From contig RFRA01000059.1 in NCBI GenBank assembly GCA_009924725.1, forward strand, positions 1-7,049: a stretch of DNA of 7,049 nt, in the 5' to 3' direction. Source of the stretch: Actinomycetota bacterium. GTDB lineage: Bacteria > Actinomycetota > Actinomycetes > Nanopelagicales > Nanopelagicaceae. The notes below the pieces were generated by a model that did not search any database, had not been told where the DNA came from, and saw nothing but the letters and a program-made list of their open reading frames with translations. This document shows, piece by piece, positions 1 to 5,895 of this stretch; within the stretch, counting starts at the first letter, position 1, and each line of letters starts with the position of its first letter. Both the position numbers and the translations under genes were made by a program.

Positions 1-1
1 A

Positions 2-73
2 TGGTTTCGTGGGCTGAAAGATATGAACTCATCTGCGCAGATTACTCGTCCTGCAGAAAATTATCAGGTCTAA
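2..73 (+). CDS. C-terminal end of an unidentified upstream gene (partial)
   Basis: Reading from base 2, this frame is open from the window edge to a TAA at 71-73 and encodes 23 residues ending in ITRPAENYQV. It stops 12 bp before the next ATG, a tight spacing usual in this compact genome. The fragment is too short to assign to a family. A second plus frame (from base 1) is also open until 105, but it would run into the next gene. The frame chosen here is preferred because its stop sits just before the next gene's -10 box. Confidence is low, since any frame can stay open over so short a stretch. Confidence 0.35.
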   Translation, partial: WFRGLKDMNSSAQITRPAENYQV

Positions 74-79
74 TATCCT
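74..79 (+). promoter_or_regulatory. Probable -10 box for a leaderless transcript
   Basis: TATCCT fits the actinobacterial TAnnnT -10 pattern and ends exactly 6 nt before the ATG at 86, so transcription would start at or next to the A of the start codon. There is no Shine-Dalgarno sequence in the 12 bp after the upstream stop, which supports a leaderless reading. No good -35 hexamer is visible at the usual distance (51-56 reads CTGCAG). Confidence 0.4.
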
Positions 80-85
80 TTCTAC

Positions 86-415
86 ATGCTTGGTGGAATC
101 AATAACGGGCTCTTTCTCTCATCATTTGGGGGCTTTTTCGCACTGGCTTTTTTGGCGCTACTTTTGAAATGGGCTTTTGGAAATCGCAATAAAGACAAGA
201 AATTTATTGCTACGCCAGATCAGGCAGGCAAGAAAGATCAATATGGGCTATTAGTCGCGTTACCTACACCAAAGAATTACATCGAAGCCGAGATGCTAAA
301 ACAGAAACTTATTGCTGCTGATATTCGGGTTAATCTGACCCAAACTTACGATGGTCCAGCACTGATGGTCTTCGAGCGTGATTTTAAAATCGCACAGGCA
401 GTGCTAAAAAGTTAA
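86..415 (+). CDS. Small membrane-anchored DUF2007-like protein
   Basis: A 109-residue protein. A hydrophobic segment at about residues 13-31 is followed by a basic stretch (NRNKDKK, 33-39) that should sit in the cytoplasm. The C-terminal half (about 54-109) resembles DUF2007, the 'putative prokaryotic signal transducing protein' fold: a strand ending in LVALPTP, then a helix around IEAEMLKQKLIAADI, then VNLTQ, and a final strand and helix (ALMVFERDFKIAQAVL). Such domains are alpha-beta and ferredoxin-like, and their function is not well established. The match is by pattern only. The start is set by the first ATG after the upstream stop and by the -10 box 6 nt before it. The 3' end overlaps the convergent nuclease gene by 12 bp. 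Confidence 0.65.
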   Translation: MLGGINNGLFLSSFGGFFALAFLALLLKWAFGNRNKDKKFIATPDQAGKKDQYGLLVALPTPKNYIEAEMLKQKLIAADIRVNLTQTYDGPALMVFERDFKIAQAVLKS

Positions 416-2131
416 GTTACGTAGGTAATGGCGAACTGCAAAAGTAGCACGTACGTCATCGAGGTTATAGGAATACAGCCAAGCAATGGCTTCTTGTTGC
501 TCATCTCGTGACTTATTCGGATCAACTGCATCTTTGTATTTCAAGAGCGAGAGCGCACCACCTGGATCTTGCACCTTCCAATTGAAGCCAGCTTTAGGGG
601 CTAACTTTTTAATTCCATAACCCGTTGTTCCCAGCGCAACTTGTTTTGAATAATCGAGTAAGTCAACAAAGTAGTCACCCGTGAATTCATCAACTTCTTC
701 AAGAGTTGGAACCCCGGCTTTACTCTCGTGATTTCGCGCAAAGTTACGCCACCAAGTTTTTTCGTGACTGCTGTAGTGGAAGATGCCAATAGATTTTCCG
801 GCAGCTTCGGCTTGTGCGACGTGTTCTTTTAGGAAATTCCACATCTTTAGCAGTAATTGATACTCGCCATCTTCGGTATTTGAGTAATCTGCGAATGAAT
901 CAAATTTCGCGCTATGCCAATCCTTGTTCAAGGTGCGATCGTGGATGCCAAAGCCATATAGATAAACCCGATCTTTGCCCTCTACTTCAGTTAAACCGCT
1001 ATCTTGAAATGCCGCCAGACTGTTTTCAAGGTCGATATCGATTTCAATATCAAATTCGGGAATTAAGAAATCCTTATCGGGATCAAGCAAGATCGCCTTA
1101 TCAAGGACTTTGGCTTGAGCCTGCACTTGGTGCTTTTCGGCAGGTTTTGGAAGTCCAGCTACTGCGGCTAAATCGCGAATACTTGTTATATCTGGGAAAT
1201 ATTTAGATTGCACATTCTTAGTTACACCAGCCAACAGTGTTACGTGGCCAGCGCCACCATCGTGGTTCTTAAGTTCGCGCTCGCAAACAATCTGGAAAGT
1301 GCATGCACCGCAACCAAATTTGGCATCACTTTCCAGCGCTGAGTAAGCGGCGGGTGGAAGTGATGGGTCTTTCTGGCGAGCTTGCGCTGCTGCCACAATT
1401 TTCTTTGCCACATCAAACTTAAACAAATAATCAGTGCCGGCATCGCCTGCTTTTCCGCCCAGGCCAAGTGCGGTCTCAGAAAGTTTTGCCCACGCAATGG
1501 TTTCAATATCGCGACCAATTACACCGACAAATCCTTCAGCTGCTGCCAGCCCTAATGTGCGCAAGTGCTCGTGATAGTGCGCAAGTTGGGCAGCATCTTC
1601 GAGGTCTAACCGCGCGACTGTCTCGACGCCATCAGTTGGCAATAACGAATCCCACGAAGCTAGATAAAGTTTGCTGGATTTGTTCTCTGTAATCGGATCA
1701 TGGCTCTTAATATCAACCGGTGCCCAACGAGGTTTCCCGTCAGCACCTTCGCCTACTCGAATTAGTAAATCTGGTCGACTAACCCGATCAGGATCATTTG
1801 CCGAAGCTCGCCCAGTTAGTTCGGCGATTTTCTCTTCGCACACAGAACTTATCCAAGCGCCAACAATGATTTGGGCAGTTGAATTTATCAACGCCTCTGC
1901 CGTGGTTAACTCTTTTTCAATTTCGCCTTGCTCTTTGTTAATCACCAAAATATCTAAATTTTTACGTAGCAAATTTTCAAGGGCGCGAGCTTCGTGAATA
2001 TCTCCTTGGCGCTTGAGTTCGCGCATCATCTCGGATTCCGGCGCGCGATCAGTTAAATCAAAACATGCAGGGGCAAAGGATTTATGCAAATACTCATGGC
2101 ACTGTAAAGCGGCGCGGGCATCTAATCTCAT
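404..2131 (-). CDS. TM0106/RecB-like family nuclease: PD-(D/E)XK plus RNase H-like exonuclease domains
   Basis: A 575-residue cytoplasmic protein with two nuclease modules. The N-terminal module has the PD-(D/E)XK signature: P120-D121, then D140-I-K142 in VDIKSH. C11 near the N-terminus and the C274-x2-C277-x5-C283 set (CGACTFQIVC) flank it, the layout of the 4Fe-4S cluster in AddB and Cas4 type nucleases. The C-terminal module (about 355-575) looks like the YprB/RNase_H_2 DEDD exonuclease fold: D361 and E363 in FDIE, E457 in HYSSHEK, D490 in FVDLL and D559 in YNLDDVRAT, with YGIKKLAPKAGF matching the family's conserved loop. The family is linked by homology to DNA or RNA processing; no substrate is shown here. 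Many actinobacterial relatives continue into a superfamily I helicase, but this protein stops right after the exonuclease domain. The ATG at 2131 has both AGGA 8 nt upstream and TAGGAT 7 nt upstream. The gene is divergent from the lyase gene. Confidence 0.85.
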   Translation of the reverse strand: MRLDARAALQCHEYLHKSFAPACFDLTDRAPESEMMRELKRQGDIHEARALENLLRKNLDILVINKEQGEIEKELTTAEALINSTAQIIVGAWISSVCEEKIAELTGRASANDPDRVSRPDLLIRVGEGADGKPRWAPVDIKSHDPITENKSSKLYLASWDSLLPTDGVETVARLDLEDAAQLAHYHEHLRTLGLAAAEGFVGVIGRDIETIAWAKLSETALGLGGKAGDAGTDYLFKFDVAKKIVAAAQARQKDPSLPPAAYSALESDAKFGCGACTFQIVCERELKNHDGGAGHVTLLAGVTKNVQSKYFPDITSIRDLAAVAGLPKPAEKHQVQAQAKVLDKAILLDPDKDFLIPEFDIEIDIDLENSLAAFQDSGLTEVEGKDRVYLYGFGIHDRTLNKDWHSAKFDSFADYSNTEDGEYQLLLKMWNFLKEHVAQAEAAGKSIGIFHYSSHEKTWWRNFARNHESKAGVPTLEEVDEFTGDYFVDLLDYSKQVALGTTGYGIKKLAPKAGFNWKVQDPGGALSLLKYKDAVDPNKSRDEQQEAIAWLYSYNLDDVRATFAVRHYLRNLTF

Positions 2132-2138
2132 TGTCTAA

Positions 2139-2144
2139 ATCCTA
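2139..2144 (-). promoter_or_regulatory. Possible -10 box (TAGGAT) or Shine-Dalgarno for the nuclease gene
   Basis: On the minus strand TAGGAT lies 7 nt before the ATG. It fits TAnnnT for a leaderless start, but the AGGA within it is also a plausible ribosome binding site at 8 nt. In the second case the promoter must lie further up; TAATCT within GATTGATAATCT (about 2167-2178) is one option. Sequence alone does not decide between them. Confidence 0.3.
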
Positions 2145-2195
2145 CGCGTGATCGCTGACATTCCTTTAGATTATCAATCTCGCTGGCCATCTGCC

Positions 2196-2230
2196 TTGAT
2201 CCCCTTTAGACTTACCTTTATGAGTAGACT
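2196..2230 (+). promoter_or_regulatory. Candidate promoter for the lyase/CoA-transferase unit
   Basis: TTGATC at 2196-2201 followed after 17 bp by TATGAG at 2219-2224 is one possible -35/-10 pair. TAGACT at 2225-2230 is an alternative -10 of the TAnnnT type without a good -35. Either gives a leader of roughly 33-40 nt before the ATG at 2270, where AAGG about 10 nt upstream could serve as a weak ribosome binding site. The match to consensus is modest. Confidence 0.22.
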
Positions 2231-2269
2231 TTTCGCGCTAATTCATCTCGCAGGCAAGGCTAAGTAGAG

Positions 2270-3109
2270 ATGTTCGCTCGAAGTTACTTATATGTGCCCG
2301 CCGACAATGCTGAGCGTTTAGCCAAGTCAGTTAACCGTGGAGCCGACGCACTAATTATTGATTTAGAAGATGGTGTTTCCAAAACAAATAAGGAATTAGC
2401 TCGCAAAAATTTAGCTGAATTTTTTGCTCAAGTTGACCCCGCTACCCAGATCTGGGTTAGAGTGAATTCAGGGCCTGAGGAACTAGCTAAAGATCTCGAG
2501 GCGAGTGTTCATAAGAATTGCCAAGGCATTGTTTTAACTAAAGTTTCCTCATCTGCCGAAATTGAAAATCTAGCCTCACTTCTGGCAACTCTTGAGCAAC
2601 AACGTGGCCTAGAAAGTAGAATTGAAATCTCTGCGCTAGTGGAAACTGCCACTGGAATTTTAAATGCCCACGAAATAGCATGCGCGACAAGAGTTACGCG
2701 ACTACAAATTGGCGAAGCAGATCTTTCAGCCGAACTTGGAATTAGCGGAGCCGGAGCTGAAAGTACAAAACAATTTGCTCGTAATATGATCATATTTGCC
2801 AGTGCTGCGGCCGGCATCAATCCCCCGTTGGCAGCAATTTCGGCAGACTTTAAAGACCTCGCAGAATTTAGACGAACCACCATGCAATTTAAAGAATGGG
2901 GTTATCTGGGGAGATCTTGCATCCACCCTGATCAAATTTTAATTGTGAACGAAGTATTTACACCTTCCAAAGTCGAGCTGGAAAATGCACAAGATTTACT
3001 GGACAGATTAAGTGCCGCTGGTGGTGGGGTTGCCCTCGATGCAAACGGGCGAATGATCGATGAAGCTTTTGCTAAAGCTGCTCGTCGCACAATTGAAATG
3101 GGTCGATGA
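2270..3109 (+). CDS. CoA-ester lyase of the HpcH/HpaI aldolase, citrate lyase beta (CitE-like) family
   Basis: A 279-residue protein, the normal length for CitE-like lyases, predicted to be a cytoplasmic Mg2+-dependent TIM-barrel enzyme that cleaves or forms a C-C bond in a beta-hydroxyacyl-CoA. Family landmarks appear in order: RSYLYVPA at the N-terminus (residues 4-11), D31-L-E33-D34 (DLEDGV), R64 in WVRVN, the metal-ligand glutamate E125 in LVETA, the metal-ligand aspartate D151 in GEADLSAELG, GRSCIHPDQI (214-223) and the closing ANGRMIDEAF segment. It lacks the partner subunits of true citrate lyase (CitD, CitF) in this window and is followed 1 bp later by a class III CoA-transferase. This favours a CoA-thioester such as citramalyl-CoA or malyl-CoA as substrate. 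The family is secure; the substrate is inferred from context. Confidence 0.88.
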   Translation: MFARSYLYVPADNAERLAKSVNRGADALIIDLEDGVSKTNKELARKNLAEFFAQVDPATQIWVRVNSGPEELAKDLEASVHKNCQGIVLTKVSSSAEIENLASLLATLEQQRGLESRIEISALVETATGILNAHEIACATRVTRLQIGEADLSAELGISGAGAESTKQFARNMIIFASAAAGINPPLAAISADFKDLAEFRRTTMQFKEWGYLGRSCIHPDQILIVNEVFTPSKVELENAQDLLDRLSAAGGGVALDANGRMIDEAFAKAARRTIEMGR

Positions 3110-3110
3110 T

Positions 3111-4331
3111 TTGAGCGCATTACACGGATTAAAAGTTCTAGACGCCGCAACTCTTTTTGCTGGTCCAATGGCAGCAACTATGTTGGCCGATTTTGGCGCC
3201 GACGTAATTAAAATTGAACATCCGTTAAAGGGTGATCCAGTTCGCCTGCATGGGCATCTAAAAGATGGTGTGGCACTTTATTGGGCAATGCTTGCTCGCA
3301 ACAAACAAACATTGGCATTAGACCTTGGCAAACCCGAAGGAAGTGAAATTTTCAAAAAGCTAATCGCTGAAACTGATGTTTTCATTGAGAATTTTCGGCC
3401 CGGAACTTTAGAGCGTTGGGGAATTGGGCCCGAAGAACTTTTTAGAATAAATCCAAAGTTGATAATTGCGCGAGTAACTGGATTCGGCCAATTTGGTCCT
3501 TACTCTGGTCGTGCCGGTTTTGGAACTTTAGCTGAATCAATGAGTGGCTTTGCCGCAATGACAGGCGAAGTAGATGGCCCACCAACACTGCCACCATTTG
3601 GGCTAGCCGATGGCATCGCAGCGCTAGCAACATCTCAAGCAATTCTTATTGCGCTCGCAGCTCAGAAGAATCCAGAAAGTGAAGCTTTTGGCAAAGGTCA
3701 GATAATTGATCTAGCGATTATTGAACCGATCTTGGCAATCCTGGGTCCGCAGCCAATTGTTTATGATCAATTAGGAATTGTTCAGCCTCGAACCGGAAAT
3801 CGTTCGGTCAACGTTGCGCCTAGAAATACTTACAAAACAAAAGATGGGAAATGGGTTGCTGTCTCAACTTCGGCCCAATCAATTGCCGAGCGGGTAATGA
3901 CATTAGTTGGTCACCCTGAAGTTATTTCAGAACCTTGGTTTGCTTCAGGTGGCGAGCGCGCTAAGCATGCAGACCTTCTTGATGGTTTTGTTTCATCTTG
4001 GATTGCTGAACGAAGTACAGCTGAAGTAATTACGGCCTTTGAAGATGCACAAGCTGCAGTTGCTCAGATTTATGACATCAGAGACATAATGCAAGATGAA
4101 CAATTTCAGGCGCTAGACACAATTACAACTGTCGAAGATCCAACACTTGGTCCAGTGCGAATGCAGAATGTCTTATATCGAATGAGCCAAACACCTGGTG
4201 AAATAAAATGGACTGGCCGAAATATCGGGCAAAATACTCGAGAGATTTTAGAGAAGCGCTTGAACTTAACTTCTGAGGAAATTGCTGACCTTGCTAAATC
4301 AAATATTATTAATTTAGGTGAAAAACCTTAA
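3111..4331 (+). CDS. Class III (CaiB/BaiF family) CoA-transferase
   Basis: From a TTG start this is 406 residues, the usual family size. It should transfer CoA from a donor such as succinyl-CoA to a carboxylic acid through an aspartyl-CoA thioester. Family features: LHGLKVLDAATLFAGPM at the start, LADFGADVIKIEHP (25-38), ENFRPGTLERWGI (93-105), ARVTGFGQFGPYS (120-132) and SGFAAMTGEVDGPP (145-158). D167 in PPFGLADG sits where the catalytic aspartate lies in formyl-CoA transferase. The segment NVAPRNTYKTKDGKWVAVS (234-252) is also typical. An in-frame ATG at 3060 would add 17 residues lying inside the upstream lyase gene and outside the family N-terminus. TTG at 3111, one base after the lyase stop, is therefore preferred; GGG about 8 nt upstream is a weak ribosome binding site. 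It is almost certainly cotranscribed with the lyase. The acceptor acid cannot be read from sequence. Confidence 0.88.
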   Translation: MSALHGLKVLDAATLFAGPMAATMLADFGADVIKIEHPLKGDPVRLHGHLKDGVALYWAMLARNKQTLALDLGKPEGSEIFKKLIAETDVFIENFRPGTLERWGIGPEELFRINPKLIIARVTGFGQFGPYSGRAGFGTLAESMSGFAAMTGEVDGPPTLPPFGLADGIAALATSQAILIALAAQKNPESEAFGKGQIIDLAIIEPILAILGPQPIVYDQLGIVQPRTGNRSVNVAPRNTYKTKDGKWVAVSTSAQSIAERVMTLVGHPEVISEPWFASGGERAKHADLLDGFVSSWIAERSTAEVITAFEDAQAAVAQIYDIRDIMQDEQFQALDTITTVEDPTLGPVRMQNVLYRMSQTPGEIKWTGRNIGQNTREILEKRLNLTSEEIADLAKSNIINLGEKP

Positions 4332-4342
4332 CTTGCAATTTT

Positions 4343-5056
4343 TTAGCTAGTGCAACCTCTTCCGTCACCATCGCCGTCTAATTTATGAGGATCTTTTCCG
4401 ATCACCGTAACGGGTGTTAATCCAAGTGCTTTTAGATCGCTGCAATCTAAATCTGGCGGATAAATTGGAATGCAGCCGGCGTAGTTAGGATCGCAACCAG
4501 TTGTGGCACTTTGTGCAGTCACTGCTGAATTAACCGGAGTCGGCGCAGAACTTCCGATAGCTTTGTAAGTCGTAATCGCTTTAGTTGGTAAGAGTTGAGT
4601 GCCGGGGCAAGTTTTCCAAAGACCAATTTTGTATAACTTGGCATCTTGCGCAGCTTTTAACAATGCAGCTGAATAAATGCCCTTCTCGCCTTGATAGAAA
4701 TACGGAGCAGCGGCCCCAAGTTTTACCATTTCAATATTCACATTAATTTTCCCGACAAAGATGTATCGCAAAGCTCGACCATAACGATCATACGATGCTG
4801 AGGCTGGATCTGCTTTTAAGGTTACGGTTCCCTTTTTACTTAACAAATTAACCAGTGCAGCTCTAGATTCTTGGGCAAAGCATTCTCCTTCAGCAAGTTC
4901 GGGGGCATCAATTTGAAGAAGCCGAATCTTCACTCCATCGGCCATTGTTACAGTGTCACCGTCGTAGATTTTTACTACTTTAACTGCGCCTTGCGCTGGA
5001 ACCAACCCGAGGGAAAGCAGTGCAGCAATAGCTATTAAGTACCTAGACTTTTGCAT
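4343..5056 (-). CDS. Secreted thermonuclease (SNase family) with C-terminal excalibur calcium-binding domain
   Basis: A 237-residue exported Ca2+-dependent nuclease. Residues 1-23 form a signal peptide (basic MQKSR, hydrophobic core, AQG before the mature part) with no lipobox. The TNase domain (about 25-150) keeps the staphylococcal nuclease active site: D32-G-D34-T, R45, D50 and E53 in IRLLQIDAPE, and R94 in DRYGR, matching R35, E43 and R87 of the staphylococcal enzyme. A Ser/Thr/Ala/Pro-rich linker (about 155-186) leads to GCDPNYAGCIPIYPPDLDC and an excalibur domain ending in DGDGDGRGC (227-235), a Ca2+-binding type motif common on actinobacterial secreted proteins. The six cysteines of the mature part (59, 150, 188, 195, 205, 235) suggest disulfides outside the membrane. 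Degradation of environmental DNA or RNA for nutrients is likely. It starts 8 nt after the upstream membrane-protein stop and is probably its operon partner. No clear ribosome binding site is seen. Confidence 0.9.
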   Translation of the reverse strand: MQKSRYLIAIAALLSLGLVPAQGAVKVVKIYDGDTVTMADGVKIRLLQIDAPELAEGECFAQESRAALVNLLSKKGTVTLKADPASASYDRYGRALRYIFVGKINVNIEMVKLGAAAPYFYQGEKGIYSAALLKAAQDAKLYKIGLWKTCPGTQLLPTKAITTYKAIGSSAPTPVNSAVTAQSATTGCDPNYAGCIPIYPPDLDCSDLKALGLTPVTVIGKDPHKLDGDGDGRGCTS

Positions 5057-5064
5057 CCGACTTG

Positions 5065-5457
5065 TTATTTACGAGCTAATCGCCAGTGATAAACATAAAG
5101 CGGGCCGGCAATTATTAAGGTAGTAACTGAATCAATCATGCTCTTCACTGCTTGGCGTTGATTTTGATCTTTTACTTGAGCGGCAATAAGTGCAGAATTT
5201 ACTTGTGGTTTAGTTGCATATGGATCAACGTATGCTGGATCTGGATAAACGAAATTCACGCCGCTTCTAATGAATGAAACTAATGAAAATAGGCAGACCA
5301 TAAGTGTGATCAAGCAAACGGCGTATAAATAAAGCGAGCGCCAATCAATTTTTGGTTGCTGATAAATTGGCTGCACTAGTTGTGCCTTCGATGGAGATTT
5401 AGCCGGTGCCTTAACTGCTGATTTCTTAACAGCTGGAGCCTTTTTAGTAGTTGCCAT
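5065..5457 (-). CDS. Small two-helix membrane protein with Lys/Ala/Pro-rich N-terminus (DUF5671-like)
   Basis: A 130-residue protein of unknown function. Residues 1-25 (MATTKKAPAVKKS and onwards) are a basic, low-complexity tail. A first transmembrane helix spans about 42-63 (RSLYLYAVCLITLMVCLFS), a tyrosine- and proline-rich loop follows, and a second helix at about 108-123 ends in GPLYVYHWRLARK. The RSLYLY entry and the YHWRLAR exit resemble the DUF5671 membrane domain; this is pattern recognition, not a search result. The reading frame is open upstream to an ATG at 5544, but that extension would cross the divergent promoter and the start of the plus-strand gene. The ATG at 5457 gives a natural N-terminus and has CATAAT 6 nt upstream. 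The thermonuclease gene follows after 8 nt. Confidence 0.68.
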   Translation of the reverse strand: MATTKKAPAVKKSAVKAPAKSPSKAQLVQPIYQQPKIDWRSLYLYAVCLITLMVCLFSLVSFIRSGVNFVYPDPAYVDPYATKPQVNSALIAAQVKDQNQRQAVKSMIDSVTTLIIAGPLYVYHWRLARK

Positions 5458-5463
5458 ATCTAA

Positions 5464-5469
5464 ATTATG
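5464..5469 (-). promoter_or_regulatory. -10 box for a leaderless transcript of the two-helix membrane protein and thermonuclease
   Basis: CATAAT on the minus strand matches TATAAT at five of six positions and ends exactly 6 nt before the ATG at 5457. An AGGGAG lies 12 nt before the ATG, too far for a good Shine-Dalgarno and upstream of the predicted transcript start. The expected -35 position (plus-strand 5487-5492) reads CGCTAA on the minus strand and is not consensus. Confidence 0.5.
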
Positions 5470-5514
5470 CTCCCTAAAAGTGAGAATTAGCGGCAAAACT
5501 ACAAAATTCGCCTC

Positions 5515-5520
5515 TATTCT
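5515..5520 (+). promoter_or_regulatory. -10 box for a leaderless transcript of the four-helix membrane protein
   Basis: TATTCT fits TAnnnT and ends exactly 6 nt before the ATG at 5527, placing the transcript start at the start codon. No purine-rich Shine-Dalgarno precedes the ATG (the six bases are TTTCAT). The -35 region (about 5492-5497, GGCAAA) is not consensus. Confidence 0.5.
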
Positions 5521-5526
5521 TTTCAT

Positions 5527-5889
5527 ATGAGCGCAATTAAACATGTATTTCTAATTATCCACATTCTCTCTGTTTTAGGCGGATTGGTACTTCTGTTAAC
5601 AGCATTGCCTAAGCCAAAGAAAACTATTCACGTGGGCTTTTTGCACTCAATGTTGACTGCATTGGTAGCCGGTATTGCTTTAGTTGGTATCAACACTTCG
5701 CTACATGCATCAGACCCTGCAAATTACGATGCACCGGATCACGGCAAGGTCGGTATTAAGTTTCTAGTACTTCTAATTATCTTGGGTTTAACAATTAAGA
5801 ATAAGAAGAAATCAGAAGTCTCAACCGCGGTATGGGCTGGATTAATTGGTCTAACACTGGCAAATGTCTTCATTGCTACATCTCTTTAA
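5527..5889 (+). CDS. Small four-helix integral membrane protein, function unknown
   Basis: A 120-residue, strongly hydrophobic protein with four predicted transmembrane helices at about residues 6-26, 38-56, 73-90 and 99-118. Histidines occur near the helix ends (H6, H12, H35, H40), and HVGFLHSMLTALVAG and DHGKVGIKFLVLLIIL are the most distinctive stretches. The layout resembles small uncharacterised membrane proteins common in actinobacteria, in which a lysine-bearing third helix follows a short Asp/Asn/His loop. No catalytic or transport signature is recognised, and histidine-based haem or metal binding would be speculation. The start is set by the -10 box 6 nt upstream. The stop lies 6 bp before a strong terminator, so this is a single-gene unit. 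Confidence 0.7.
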   Translation: MSAIKHVFLIIHILSVLGGLVLLLTALPKPKKTIHVGFLHSMLTALVAGIALVGINTSLHASDPANYDAPDHGKVGIKFLVLLIILGLTIKNKKKSEVSTAVWAGLIGLTLANVFIATSL

Positions 5890-5895
5890 TTAAGC

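Noticed and set aside
1..36. Possible minus-strand gene starting with ATG at 36 and running off the left edge
   Set aside because: Only 12 codons are visible and no good -10 box sits at leaderless distance, so it cannot be supported over the plus-strand tail.
1..105. Frame from base 1, beginning with ATG at position 1
   Set aside because: It would overlap the start of the DUF2007-like gene by 20 bases. Its Cys/Trp-rich sequence (SWAERYELICADYSS) looks less like a real C-terminus than the frame ending at 73, though neither can be proven.
814..1206. Plus-strand ORF of 130 codons opposite the nuclease gene
   Set aside because: It lies wholly inside the well-supported nuclease gene on the other strand, and its composition looks like an antisense reading.
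404..2131. Nuclease considered as a Cas4 or other CRISPR/defence component because of its Fe-S PD-(D/E)XK layout
   Set aside because: There are no CRISPR repeats or other cas genes in the window, and the fused RNase H-like domain fits the TM0106 family instead.
2509..2883. Minus-strand ORF of 124 codons opposite the lyase
   Set aside because: It is a shadow of the lyase gene; the plus-strand product has clear family motifs throughout.
4334..4356. TTGCA/TGCAA inverted repeat at the CoA-transferase and thermonuclease 3' ends, considered as a terminator
   Set aside because: It has only five base pairs around a 13-nt loop and a low GC content, so it is too weak to call.
5458..5544. N-terminal extension of the two-helix membrane protein to an ATG at 5544
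   Set aside because: It would overlap the start of the divergent membrane-protein gene and both -10 boxes. The ATG at 5457 gives a more natural N-terminus.
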